From positions 28,762,001 through 28,826,000 of the forward strand of contig NC_071670.1 in assembly GCF_028554725.1 (NCBI RefSeq): a stretch of DNA of 64,000 bases. The letters are read 5' to 3'. The notes under the pieces are model-generated. The model ran no database searches, was not told the DNA's origin, and saw only the letters and a list, made by a program, of their open reading frames with translations. Within the stretch, counting starts at the first letter, position 1. Every line of letters starts with the position of its first letter. A program made the translations under genes and the position numbers. This document shows positions 49,783-61,447 of this stretch, piece by piece. This DNA comes from Zeugodacus cucurbitae (Eukaryota > Arthropoda > Insecta > Diptera > Tephritidae).

Positions 49783-50298
49783 TTTTGAATGCAACCTAAC
49801 GATTTTTCATCTTATTTACTTTTTTGATGCCTTTAATCATGAAAACAAAAAATTCAAAATACTTTTCTTATTGCTACTTCACCAATTTTACGAATTCACC
49901 CACACACGTCACCACGCAAAAATCTCTTTGTATACTCGTTATTACGCATCACAAAAATTCAATTGTAAAATATGTATAAAATGCGAAAATACTTGTAAAT
50001 CAACCAAACAACAAATCAATCTAAACTTCTGTCCAAAACGCATGGAATGCCACACCGCACCGCACTGTACCAAAAAAAAAAAAAAAACACAACAAAACAT
50101 TCATTTTGCTTCGGAATCGTCCCGGAATTCGTACCTTAAATCACAAAATAATTAAACAATTTTCATTGGTTACACTTGAAAACAATAAAATAATTATAAT
50201 GATAATACTATATGAACATACAAAATGAAACATGATGACAACGTATGACACATTTTGGTTACAATTCGTAAAAATTTCGAAAATCGTATTCAAATAAT
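49783..50298 (+). promoter_or_regulatory. 516-nt AG-exclusion zone before alternative tail exon A
   Basis: No AG from 49783 to 50298; the next AG (50299-50300) is the acceptor. CCTAAC at 49795-49800 followed by TTTTTCATCTTATTTACTTT is a near-ideal branch point and pyrimidine tract about 480-500 nt before the acceptor. The final approach (TATTCAAATAATAG) has no tract of its own. Confidence 0.75.
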
Positions 50299-50300
50299 AG

Positions 50301-50518
50301 AAGCAATCGTTCTTCAATTGCCTGCTCGATATGGCGGCTCTCGATAAAGGCGGATCGCGTCAGGGTTCAATTAGCTACGAAGCCAATGGCGATGGTGGTG
50401 CCAACTCACAAACGCATTTATTAGCAAACACAAATCATCATCACCAGAACGGTGATGCCGAACACAATAGTTTGGCATCACTGGCTCGCCGGACTACAAT
50501 CAAAAAACGTTCAGTTAG
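50301..50518 (+). CDS. cac: cac alternative C-terminal exon A
   Basis: 218 nt, phase 0 to 2. It encodes KQSFFNCLLDMAALDKGG, SRQGSISYEANGDGG, a His/Asn-rich stretch (LLANTNHHHQNGDAE) and ends SLARRTTIKKRSV plus AG of Arg at a GTAAAT donor. The exon at 56810 has the same entry and exit phases, and both join in frame to HNGSPLARSPSP at 57072. Splicing A to 56810 instead meets a stop after about 16 codons. So A and B are mutually exclusive, or A feeds a short terminal exon (53283). Reading on past the donor meets TAA at once. RRTTIKKRSV contains RxxT/S sites that basic-directed kinases could use (inference). Confidence 0.8.
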
Positions 50519-51069
50519 GTAAATTAATATCTATTCAATATGTGCTTGAATTAAGTGTGCATTTTATTTAATTTGAAAATACAGTTGTTTCTAACACAAT
50601 CATTTTCATTCGCACTGCTCACTTCTCATCTCTCATACTCCATAACTTGAAATAAACATCATACAATTCAATCATTGAGCGGTTAGATCATTACATCATG
50701 TAAATTCGGGCCACAATGCAAAAACACTTGCAACTCCCCTGGATCCAGATCAAACTAATCTAAAGAACGAAAAGATATAGCTCTGGAAAAATACTTAAGA
50801 ACGATGTTGAGTGCATTAGACGCTATTTTTAATAAAAACACTTAAATGTCTAAGATATAAAGCTTTATTTAATAAACTGAAGACGTTGTCAGCTTATAAT
50901 ACTTAATTGCGTAGTAAGTGCATTTTTAAGTCGTTTTAGAGATGTGTTATTTGTTGAAGTGCAACTATTCCTTTTGTTATTGGATTTTCTAACTGAACAG
51001 AAATTTCTTGATGAATGCCTGTAGCACTCACTCCTCGGGTTCTGTTTTAAAAACCCAATGATGATCGTA

Positions 51070-52030
51070 TTAGGTTAGGTTAGGTTATGTGGTTGTCAAA
51101 ACGACGCACCTAGGCCTTTTGGAGGCCCATTGTGACACCACTGGGACTGTGATCCCTCACACTATAGAGTCATCTTTGAACCACCCTGTGGTCTTAATAA
51201 AATGAAACAGTTCACATAATTTGATATGAGCAACTTCAACCACATCCTCGAGAAAACCGCGTCCAATAGTTGCAATTCTTTTCCTATACAGAGCCTTACA
51301 TCCTGGCAGCTTCTGCAGTAATCGTTATTAGGCAACCCCCTACAAGGGTTCTTGTGTCATTCCTACTAAATTTCAGTAAACGACAAGTCTTACTCCATTC
51401 AGGCCATGTTTGTCTACTTACGGAACAAGTCGTTAATTGTTTCCATTGTGATTCAGCCATATCAACAGCATGTTTATCTATTAGGTAACTGCACGTTGCC
51501 AGAGGTATATAAATTCCCTCTTTATTAGCATCTAACTGCAATGTTGTGCCCAATCTGGCTAATTCATCTGCTACACAGTTTCCAGGAATGTCACTATGTC
51601 CCGGGACCTATTGCAGGTGTATCGTGAAATATGATGTCATTGCTATTAGTAAATCCAAACACTCTTTCACTCTTTCACTATCTTCGATGATATTCTATGC
51701 AACTTTGGTGATTTTAAAGCCGCTTGACTATCCGAAAATATGAATATGTGCTTAGTCGTTAGCACTCTTTTTGACAAAACGAGAAGGATTTCTCTAATTG
51801 CAGAGATCTCTGCTTGGAAAACACTGCAGTGATCCGGTAATCGGAAAGCGATTTTGGTATCCAGTTTCTCTGAAAATACCCCCCTCCTACTCGTTTGTCC
51901 AGTTTTGAACCGTCTGTATAGATACTTATCTCTGAATCTTTGTCAACTTTTCCCATTTCCCACTCCTCTCTAGAGGGGAAGGATATGTGTAGGTCCGAGT
52001 TTAGATTCATTTCTATAGGGTTTCGAAAGT
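51070..52030 (-). mobile_element. Non-LTR retrotransposon 3' end with RNase H remnant
   Basis: The minus strand reads ISIYTDGSKLDKRVGGGYF (51759-52010), the first catalytic block of an RNase H domain, then further on IPLATCSYLIDKHAVDMAES (51296-51553), typical of I/R1/LOA-type insect elements. The frame is interrupted between the blocks. The 3' terminus at about 51070 ends in AACCTAACCTAACCTAA. The element is 5'-truncated and dead. Confidence 0.75.
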
Positions 52031-53282
52031 CAGTACTATTCGGTAGAAATGGGATCTTGCCGAGTATACTGGAATGTCCCCTATTGCAATTTTGCAGTTT
52101 TGCTTTATCGTATTAACCTGGTTAGAATTTTTTCGTGCTTTTTGCTTTCTGGAAACATTTTTTGCGGTTTTAACAACGAAAATATTTGAAAGCATTAAAA
52201 ACCATAATTTTTGAAATATTTCATTGTGCTGTAATATCAGTTTAGAATAATCCGGTACGGACATTAATTAGTCGTTTTATTTCAGATAATGGCAGTCACG
52301 AATATTCAATACACTTTCTTTTATATTAACGGACTACTTGGGGTATTAAAGATAATCCAAATTTCAAAATTGTGAACAAATCCGAATCGTTCTTAAGCAT
52401 ATTTCTCACTCAAATATTAATGGCCCTTTTAAAATTGAAAAAATTTACTCAAATACTTTATACGGTAAATCCAAAGGAATGCATTTCAATCAAATCAAAT
52501 ATTTGAAAGTTCGATTTTATTTACTATATAAGGCCAGTGGAATACATATTTTGATTTGGTCCAATTTTGTCAACAAAACTATCATGCTAAGGGTAACAAT
52601 AGTGTCGTGATTCCTCAGCCTATCTACCCTAACTCATATTGTTTCTGTATAAATGGTATATGTATGTTATTTTCTATTAATTTCTAAAATGCCGGAGATT
52701 GTATGATTGGAATGAAGACTTTATGTAAACTCAAATCCGCAATTATCGAAATTGACTCGCTAAGCGTGAGCAAATATAATACAGAATTTGGTGCAAAGAG
52801 ATGATAATATAGATTTCCCAATGTTGTTATTGTATTTGTTGACATCACTGAGCGCAAGGATATTAGAGGAGCTTTTGAAATAGTCCAAGGTTTTGCAGTG
52901 TAGTAATGTATTCTGTAGTATAACCGCAGTCCTCTGCAACCTTTTACTCAGTTTTCAGGAGGATTCGGTTGATTGTATGTATGTACATATATTCAATCAT
53001 AATAATAACCATCTCTACAACATGATAACGGATTCTTTCTGCAGTAAATATATGCGAAAATTCTGCTTTGAAAATGTTTCTTTAACACAACCTTCTCTAT
53101 ACAAACCGCATCATTCACAACTCATGCTTAATTCATTTCACCAAATTCATGCACATAACACAGCTTCAACCAAAACATATTTAAACATAATAATGCATAA
53201 CATACTTGGTATTATATACTACATATGTATTTATATGCTCAAATACATCCTCTGTTTCTCTCAATTTTTTAAATAATTTCAG

Positions 53283-53433
53283 AAACAAAAAGGTGAATAA
53301 GTTTGACACACTTCCAGTGGTAAAAGAAATTTCAATATTTACTAAACTATACTCGTACTGTGTATTTGGATGTATGTATGTTATGACTAAGTGTGCCATC
53401 TACTTCTTTCCATATAAATATGCACAAGTTTAA
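53283..53433 (+). CDS. cac: cac candidate alternative terminal exon
   Basis: A strong acceptor (TCTGTTTCTCTCAATTTTTT..TTTCAG) ends at 53282. Joined to exon A (50301-50518, phase 2) the first base completes Arg and the frame runs NKKVNKFDTLPVVKEIS, IFTKLYSYCVFGC, ending KYAQV and TAA at 53431-53433. An AATAAA lies at 53829-53834. It would give a channel that lacks the RS/PxxP-rich tail. Reading in other phases stops quickly. The AT-rich codons of the second half and the lack of any known match keep confidence low. Confidence 0.35.
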
Positions 53434-54279
53434 ATCCGTTATATGTACATACATATATACTATATAGGTACATATGTATGTGCATACGTATAATGGAATA
53501 TTTTCTTTTGCCAATTATTTACATATCTGCATACGAGTTTTTTAATACCTAGTGTACAGTTGTTGTAATAATTATGTACTTATATCTATAACTAAATAAT
53601 ACTTTGGCCATAGCCGACCAAATTGTACAAAACTTTTACATAGACATAAGGTAAATTTTCTGTATATATGTCCATCGTGAAATTTTTAGAATTCAATGTT
53701 GTTTTTGTATATAAAGTAAAATGATTGTTATAACTTTTTCTCAAAGTGAAATCGACAAAATGTATACATACATATATATAAAAGTGTAGAGAACAATAAT
53801 TTACCTATAAATATTTTTTATAAGATAGAATAAAGATATTACGCTATTTAGTATATAAGAAAGGTGATGCGGATTATAACACAAACGTAATTCCACGACT
53901 ATTATATAAAAGTAGTACTATTATTCTATTATTCGTGAATATAAGATATTTTGCTGAGAATTTTTAATAACAAACATTTTTTAGTGTAATCCGTGGTTAT
54001 TCAAAGCATGCAACATGTTATCAAAATACATTTTTTTCGTAAACATTGACAAACTTGAGTTGTGGACGTCACATTCGTTAATAGAATACACACAACGTTA
54101 GTGATTAAATATTTCACACTTCAGATAGTATGATGAAAAGTAACAGTTTAATCCAGTTTATAAACTGTGTTTGTCTAATGACTTAATGCATTACGTTTTT
54201 ATAAACCGGTAATGCAAAACGAAAGCGACGATCGTATAATTTCATCTTTCATGGAAACGACAACTTCTCGTGATACTAG

Positions 54280-54680
54280 CGAGAGTGGTGTTGAGCGATA
54301 TTGCTATTTTTAAATCACTGTGATTTTAAATTGCTATTGCGATCGCAACTAAAAAATCACATTTTCGTATTTATTAATTTTAACAATACTCAACAATGTA
54401 ATTAACAAATATATTGTGGATACATATAACTGCTTTCGTAATCATCGTACCCAAAATTGTCAAAACCGCTACTAAAATTGCAACTATGATCAATCACGAA
54501 TCACTGAGCTGCTATTGCTACTGTCATCGAATCAGAATCAATGAACCTCTGTGATCGAAAAGCACTGAACTTCTACAGATACTGTGATCGAACTGGAATC
54601 ACTAAACTGCTATTGCGATCGCAATTAACAGAATTCACTGCAATTTATAAAAAATAATCGCAGTTACTATACATATGCGT
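54280..54680. repeat. Degenerate array of GAATCACTGAACTGCTATTG-like units
   Basis: Units containing ATCACTGA..CTGCTATTG..GATCG recur several times with variation, for example TTGCTATTGCGATCGCAACT near 54331 and CTGCTATTGCGATCGCAATT near 54608. Spacing is irregular (about 50-60 nt). The short palindrome GCGATCGC appears twice. No coding sense. Confidence 0.55.
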
Positions 54681-54745
54681 TTTTTCAATCACAATGAAAC
54701 AATCACCGGTAGTGAAATGTAGCTCATCACTAAACGAGAGACGTT

Positions 54746-55319
54746 TGCAAAATCCGTATTCGTACACCCTATTTTTTTAGCGAAAATAGACATTTTCAAA
54801 CCAGTTTTGAAAACAAAAACTAGATTTGGATACTCGTCTTTGGATCTTTTACTACTGCCCATTTTACTTAAAAACAACACCGCAAAGCCCAGATTTAAAC
54901 CCAATTGAAAATTTATGGTCTATCGTTAAAAATGGGTTGAAAATTGACAATATTAGGGACGGGAACAACTTTGTAAAGGAAGTGCCAGAGGATATCTCCA
55001 AAACTTACGAAAAAGTTGTGGAAACCAATGCAAAAGCGATTGTACGAAGTTATTAAACAAAAGTTACATAAATCTTACTAAGTACTAATTTTAATTTATA
55101 CTATTGTTTACAGGCATTGGTGGTGTACGAATACGGATTTTGCGTGTGTTTATGCTATATTTTTAGTTTTTGTGAAAATAATACTTACTTTTATATAAAA
55201 ATCAATACATTTGGCATTCTGCAGTCATTTTTCATCCAAATCTAGTTTTTGTTTTCAAAATTGGTTTGAAAATGTCCATTTTCGTTGAAAAAATAGGGTG
55301 TAGGAATACGGATTTTGCA
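54746..55319. mobile_element. Internally deleted Tc1-type element with 86-bp inverted repeats
   Basis: Left arm 54746-54831 and right arm 55234-55319 are inverted copies, nearly identical by eye (both begin GCAAAATCCGTATTC from the outside). Between them the + strand encodes a transposase C terminus with SPDLNPIENLW, the Tc1 motif whose Glu is the third catalytic residue, ending at TAA 55054-55056. The first two catalytic Asp and the DNA-binding part are missing. GTACGAATACGGATTTTGCG, the end sequence, occurs once more inside at about 55125. Confidence 0.88.
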
Positions 55320-55490
55320 TACTGTACATTTATTCTCTCTGCTTTGTTATTACATCATTTTTTAATATTTTTTTGGTTAATGTATGCCTTCATTATATGC
55401 CATGTGCATAAAGGTTGTCTTCGAAGTCTCCTACTTATGACTTATACCATTTTTTATATCCTTAATATAACAATATTTTTTTTACTGTGG

Positions 55491-55573
55491 AAAGACACTC
55501 TTTGGTTATCCACAGATAGTCTTTGCTAATGTTGTATATAAGTAACATTCAGCTACGATACAATTTCAATTTA
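55491..55573. repeat. Dispersed repeat, copy 1
   Basis: AAAGACACTCTTTGGTTATC, CACAGA and CAGCTACGAT.CAATTTCAAT recur in the same order at 57764-57838. Copies differ by substitutions and small indels, so the event is old. Class unknown. Confidence 0.7.
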
Positions 55574-56809
55574 ACTAGCATAATCTTAAGAGTACGTAAA
55601 AAGTATAAATTGTGTAAATTAGTATGTTGCTTAGACATAACACTTAAAAGTTGCGAAGGATACATAACCATTAGAGCACGCAGCAAGACACTTCTCACAT
55701 ATTACATTCTGTTGCATCCAATATCACTACACAATGTAAAATTTACACAAATTCGACTGACAGTGTATGAATGCTATTGAGAAAGAAAGATAGATAAGTG
55801 ATCCATTGTAATACCACCGATTCACAATAGAATTGAGTAAATTGTCGTTTGTGGCACAACATTTGAAAATAAATGCGCCATCTAGCAGTTATGCATTTGT
55901 TTTTAGCAAACTTTTCGGTAAGTAAGTCACAGCCATATGCACAAACACACAGAAGCCTTAATTTCTACTTACTCACACGCCACATACCACATGCCACACG
56001 CACATTGCAATGCAAATACCTTGAATGCATTCTCTTTAAGCCCTGCAAATGGACTGCAATCCTTATATTTAATTTCTTTTCTAATATTTAACTAGTTGCA
56101 TGCACTTTTCTAGGTTTGAAGCAACTTCTTACAATTAATTTTTCTTGCATTTTTCTCCATTGATGTGTGTTACTCCAATGCCGCAACGAATTGGAAGTAT
56201 TTGAGTTGCTTTTACGTTTTAATTTAGAGTGGTCTTCTTTTCTCAATAATTTTAGACGACCATTATTTGTTGTTTAATTTTTAAATATAGGACAGAGTGT
56301 TAGCAATGAGCAAACAGTGAATAGTGTCACAATCGTAACTAGACAAAATTTAGTGCCACAAAAGTATAATTAAGCATAACATTCGCCTTAAAGCGGACTA
56401 TCAACGAAACATTTTGTAATAAATAAATGTAATTGGTATTATATTTTAAGTAGCGAGCATTCATTTAGACCATTGCTACGTACATATGTTACAACACAAA
56501 CATATATACACATATATATGTACCCCGCATTGATAATATTGAGTATCCATTTTTTCAAATGTACGTTAACGTTTTTTACATTATACCATATAATATATAT
56601 ATATATATCGATATCTGACTGCATACATTGTATGTATGTACCTTCTTGCATAGATGCCATAGTTAAATATATAACCTAAAATAAATTGTGTATTATATAT
56701 GTAATTCCTTCCCGCCAATGTAATAACTGTAACAGCTGTTGTAGAACAAATCGTTTCTTATTTTTGTCCAAAACTTACTCACACTTGCGCTCTTGATAAT
56801 TTCCGCCAG

Positions 56810-56934
56810 ATGCTGGAACTGCAGGATGCCTCGAGACATCCCTCTCAGGAATCTTTAACCGGTGCCGATGCTGGTCATTTACATCCTGGTCACGCGTATC
56901 ACAATGGTCATCATCGCCGTTCGCCGAGTTTAAG
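56810..56934 (+). CDS. cac: cac alternative C-terminal exon B
   Basis: 125 nt, phase 0 to 2: MLELQDASRHPSQESLTGAD, AGHLHPGHAYHNGHH and RRSPSL plus AG of Arg, with a GTGAGC donor. It is His-rich and ends in an RRSPS motif. Following GMP (43216) in phase 0 it continues in frame to 57072 across a 137-nt intron. This is the form I associate with the common fly cac tail. See 50301 for the alternative. Confidence 0.93.
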
Positions 56935-57071
56935 GTGAGCATAATATTTCCGATTTTTGTAAACCTATTCTCAACCTATCCGCAAATATGTCTAATGTCT
57001 GTACAATAACTTACTTAATAAAAAAAAAAAAACGAAAACTAATTATACGTGTAATGATTTTACTGAATTAG

Positions 57072-57235
57072 ACATAACGGATCTCCATTGGCCAGATCTC
57101 CAAGTCCTAGACGGCGAGGCCATCAATACATACATCATGATATTGGGTTCTCCGATACCGTATCTAATGTTGTAGAGATGGTCAAGGAGACCCGTCATCC
57201 TAGGCACGGATATGGACATCCGCGTTATCCAAGAG
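57072..57235 (+). CDS. cac: cac exon: RS-rich C-terminal tail
   Basis: One base completes Arg, then HNGSPLARSPSPRRRGHQYI, HHDIGFSDTVSNVVEMVKE and TRHPRHGYGHPRYPR, ending with G of Gly at a GTATAC donor. It has basic SP repeats (possible proline-directed phosphorylation sites) around one hydrophobic helix-like stretch, DTVSNVVEMV. Cytoplasmic tail; shared by both alternative upstream exons. Confidence 0.94.
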
Positions 57236-57763
57236 GTATACAAATAAAATATCTATATAATTCTTATAATTTGTTTGTGTGTTCAAATATGCCGTTAATA
57301 TACACTAAGATTAACACTCTTTGAATACAGTTAGCCTTTTAATATCCAACATTCTAATTTAATAATGTATTTATAGACAGAATATATATGTTTATGCATA
57401 TCCACATAACTGTACAATTTATTTTTCAGTACTGTTTTTGTAGTTCTCGATTTTATTGGAAGTTATTTGTGTTATGATAGATATTATTATATTCTATTAC
57501 AAGCATCAAGAAAATATTAATTTAAATGTATTACATCCATCTGACCTCATACATACTTAGACTTTAGGAAAGTGTGACTATTTTCAAATGTTATAAAACT
57601 TATAATTTCTTTAAATTTTCCCTGCGCTTAACTATTTAATCACCAACGGCCATTTCTCTTCTTACTATCTTTGCGCGCTGTTCTCTTGTTAAAAAATATA
57701 AATGGCGATGGTAAAAAAATTAGAACAAACGATTTTTTATTGATTTAAAAAGCATTAGATTTG

Positions 57764-57838
57764 AAAGACACTCTTTTGGTTAACCACAGAAATAAGGTTG
57801 TATACAATTAAATTTCAGCTACGATTCAATTTCAATTT
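57764..57838. repeat. Dispersed repeat, copy 2
   Basis: Same block order as at 55491-55573 (GAAAGACACTCTTTTGGTTA, CCACAGA, TCAGCTACGATTCAATTTCA). The two copies are 2.2 kb apart in the same orientation. Confidence 0.7.
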
Positions 57839-58050
57839 ATTACTATGAGGTTACCAAACCGTTTTTAACGCAAAACTAAGAATTTCTTTACCAAAGAAAG
57901 AAGTGCAATGAAATGAACCATATATGCTGCTTGATTGTTTGAAAATGTATGTATGACGCTACCATAGCTGAAATTAAAAGTCAAATAAAAGTGCGTTTCA
58001 ATATAATGCTTATCATAACCGGATATCTCCCAAACATGTGACGCCTCCCT

Positions 58051-58542
58051 GACAGACGGCGGCGTTAACTCGGAATAACTGCTTTAATCGGGGTTAATTC
58101 GAGAGTTATCTCAGTTAACTCCGTTTGCTAACTCCCAGTTAATCCTCAAAATTTTAGAGAGTTAGTGGGAGTTCGTGTCATTTTCGTTGGCAACATTGTT
58201 AAACATGACCGCTTTTTATCTATTGCGAATGAAAATATGCAATACTGGCAGATGTTTTTCAATTAAATGTAAACAAAAACGTACGCATGCTTTTTTTCCA
58301 AAATGGAAGTAATAATAATAACGTATTTATATCTATTTTTTTAATAATTAGTGATTTTGTACTATTTGTGCGGCTAACAACCGCAATAATTGCTTTCTAT
58401 CCAATTTTATTTCACCAAAATGGAAATATTATTGCCAATCAGCTGTTATGGGAGTTTATAACTCGCTTTGTTGCCGTCTGTCACCCACAAAATTGGAACT
58501 GATTAAAAGCGCAGTTAATCGGCAATAACTTTGCCGTCTGTC
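58051..58542. mobile_element. MITE-like element with GACAGACGGC ends
   Basis: Perfect 10-bp inverted ends GACAGACGGC (58051-58060) and GCCGTCTGTC (58533-58542). Both ends are followed inward by GTTAACT/GTTAATC-like repeats. A 71-codon frame inside has no known domain. Target duplication not identified. Class unknown. Confidence 0.65.
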
Positions 58543-59454
58543 TAGCGTATAAGATCAAAACCCATTAGCATTTTTGATATCTACGAATAAGTTACAATAT
58601 TTAAATATTTGCCTAATTTTTCGTCAGAAAATTTTGCAAGGCTTGTTAACGGTTTTGTAAATCAAAATACTATACTCATCTGAACATTATTAAAAAAAAG
58701 ATTTAATAAATACATATTTACGGCACAATCTAGTAGAAACATACATACTTATAATCCAATATAAAAATTAATCATTTCAGTTTAAATAAATACCAGCTTA
58801 TCACTTCATTTGCAATGAACATACTCTACAATCAAAAATTAAAATTTTGTTAAGTTAAATTTGTTATGCGATTGCTTAATTTCTTTAAATACATAACATT
58901 AACACTTTCATTCATATATATATTTATTTTCATTATTTGCTAGAACTAAAACAACACACAATACATTTTTCAAAATTTAGAATCCTTAACGATTTGAAGT
59001 AAAAAGTTATTGGAAGGAGTGAATCCATCTTTATTCTATCAAATGTGATCAAGTCATTTAAACTGCATCACATTGTCTTAACGCATTTGTGGTCAATGTA
59101 AAAATAGTAGAAATAAAACTTATCAACATTAATTACTTCGAGGCTTTTTTTATAAATTTCAATGGATTTGTGGTATTGTTCATACGTTTGACAGTCCAAA
59201 TATATATTTTATGTTTACAAAATATTTTTGTAATTTCCTTCATTCAATCCATATCCATTTTTAAATCAAAATTAAAAAAAACGCTATCTTCACTCAGTTA
59301 ATTGACTCGACACCAAGTCGTTTCATTTAGTATTTTCCCTACTTCTCGTTCCGAAGTGAAACCAATTCATAATTTTCAGCTTACTTTTAAGAGTGAGCTC
59401 TAATATATACATACATATGTACATATTTTAAAGCAAGTAGCAATGTTTAATAAA

Positions 59455-60384
59455 GGGTGATTTTTTAAGAGCTTGATAACTTTTTAAAAAAAAAAAAACG
59501 CATAAAATTTGCAAAATCTCATCGGTTCTTTATTTGAAACGTTAGATTGGTTCATGACATTTACTTTTTGAAGATAATTTCATTTAAATGTTGACCGCGG
59601 CTGCGTCTTAGGTGGTCCATTCGGAAAGTCCAATTTTGGGCAACTTTTTCGAGCATTTCGGCCGGAATAGCCCGAATTTCTTCGGAAATGTTGTCTTCCA
59701 AAGCTGGAATAGTTGCTGGCTTATTTCTGTAGACTTTAGACTTGACGTAGCCCCACAAAAAATAGTCTAAAGGCGTTAAATCGCATGATCTTGGTGGCCA
59801 ACTTACGGGTCCATTTCTTGAGATGAATTGTTCTCCGAAGTTTTCCCTCAAAATGGCCATAGAATCGCGAGCTGTGTGGCATGTAGCGCCATCTTGTTGA
59901 AACCACATGTCAACCAAGTTCAGTTCTTCCATTTTTGGCAACAAAAAGTTTGTTAGCATCGAACGATAGCGATCGCCATTCACCGTAACGTTGCGTCCAA
60001 CAGCATCTTTGAAAAAATACGGTCCAATGATTCCACCAGCGTACAAACCACACCAAACAGTGCATTTTTCGGGATGCATGGGCAGTTCTTGAACGGCTTC
60101 TGGTTGCTCTTCACCCCAAATGCGGCAATTTTGCTTATTTACGTAGCCATTCAACCAGAAATGAGCCTCATCGCTGAACAAAATTTGTCGATAAAAACAT
60201 TTCGAACCGAACACTGATTTTGGTAATAAAATTCAATGATTTGCAAGCGTTGCTCGTTAGTAAGTCTATTCATGATGAAATGTCAAAGCATACTGAGCAT
60301 CTTTCTCTTTGACACCATGTCTGAAATCCCACGTGATCTGTCAAATACTAATGCATGAAAATCCTAACCTCAAAAAAATCACCC
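59455..60384 (-). mobile_element. Mariner-type transposon, internally deleted
   Basis: Ends GGGTGATTTTTT (59455-59466) and its inverse (about 60372-60383). The minus strand carries the catalytic part of a mariner/Tc1-superfamily transposase plus a detached N terminus. The overall size (930 bp) is below the roughly 1.2-1.3 kb of complete mariners. Related in its ends to 15912-16235. Confidence 0.88.
59561..60214 (-). pseudogene. Mariner-type transposase, N-terminal region deleted
   Basis: A 217-codon minus-strand frame with LFSDEAHFWLNGYV (first catalytic Asp), WFQQDGATCHTA (second Asp) and PPRSCDLTPLDYFLWGYVKS (third Asp, 36 residues after the second by my count). The true start ATG lies at 60273 (minus), giving MNRLTNEQRLQIIEF, but a deletion near 60210 removes most of the DNA-binding domain and shifts frame. 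The catalytic core itself is undamaged, so the copy is fairly young. Role: cut-and-paste transposition; this copy should be inactive on its own. Confidence 0.88.
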
Positions 60385-61447
60385 GTTAGTTATTCCTTTT
60401 TGGGGCTACGAAAGGGCTGTAGCATTAAAAACGATAATTTTCCCGAATACTCTAGCAATAATAAGTTAGCCGCAATAACGGAGATTCTCATATGCAGTAT
60501 AGAGTATGCACTTATTAGGGCTTCTAATTATGTTGAGTGTAGGTAAAAGCAATGTAAGTGGGCGTGGTGTGGTCCGCTTTCACTCATTTTCAAACCTTAC
60601 TAAGAGGGCGTGCTGGAATATTAAACTTTTGTTACTTATTATTATGTTGAAAATAACTGCATTATATTTAAATATTCTCGTGGAATCCCGTTACCAAAAT
60701 TTGTCAAAAATATTATAAAAATTGAAAATTTCATATGGTTTTACCACAATACATTTCTCGTTTTTCTTCTATACCGATGTATTTTACTTTTTTTTACCAA
60801 AAATTCGATGAATCAGATCAATAAGGTAATTCTACAGAATTACTGTTACTGCAACCTTGCCCTCGAAGCAAAATCCTGGGTTTTCCGAAATTTAAATTAA
60901 ATTATATTATGAACCAACAATAAAATTGATAAGCACTCTAGAAATCGCATAGAGTATGCGCATTAAATTTCAATATCACACAAATTTACATACATACATC
61001 GTATATACACCAATGTCGAATTTACACAAATAAATGGACATAGTTTCTTACAGTAGTTGGCATAGGTTTAAAAAATCACTAATCAAATTATCTTAGCGAT
61101 TGGATCTTACACTCACAACAATAAACTAGATAGATACATATGTATGTACACTGAAGATTCATGTTCTAGAATCACTAGCTTGTATGTACAACTATTCCAT
61201 TTACTTGATTTATTAATGGTTTACAGTTTTCGTTCATATATGTACATATAAATATTTTTGTTCAAGGCTAATACAATTTCCTCAACAATTTACAAACAAC
61301 GTTCTTATATGTATAGACTTTTGTACATACGTATTTATGAATTATTTATAACAAATGTATTTATATTATAATTTGGATAATTTTAATGTAAATGATATGA
61401 AATGAGATTTGATACTACCAAAACCCCTGTGTATTGTTGTTGTATAG

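Larger units (their letters stand above)
43217..56809 (+). other. 13.6-kb intron region with alternative C-terminal exons and many repeats
   Basis: The longest gap. Besides candidate exons at 45215, 50301 and 53283, it contains the 1.4-kb dispersed repeat (46455-47849), a non-LTR retrotransposon 3' end (51070-52030), a degenerate array (54280-54680), a Tc1-type element (54746-55319) and one member of a dispersed pair (55491-55573). The rest is AT-rich with no gene recognised. Confidence 0.8.
57236..61447 (+). other. Intron with two DNA transposon remnants
   Basis: 4.2 kb. It holds copy 2 of a dispersed repeat (57764-57838), a MITE-like element (58051-58542) and a mariner-type element (59455-60384). 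The remaining sequence is AT-rich with CATACATATGTATG tracts; no exon recognised. Confidence 0.8.

Noticed and set aside
49871..50155. 94-codon + strand frame
   Set aside because: Lies inside the AG-free zone; lack of AG removes TAG stops and makes long frames likelier.
52893..53276. 127-codon + strand frame just upstream of the candidate terminal exon
   Set aside because: Different frame from the exon, AT-rich composition and no recognisable domain; likely chance.
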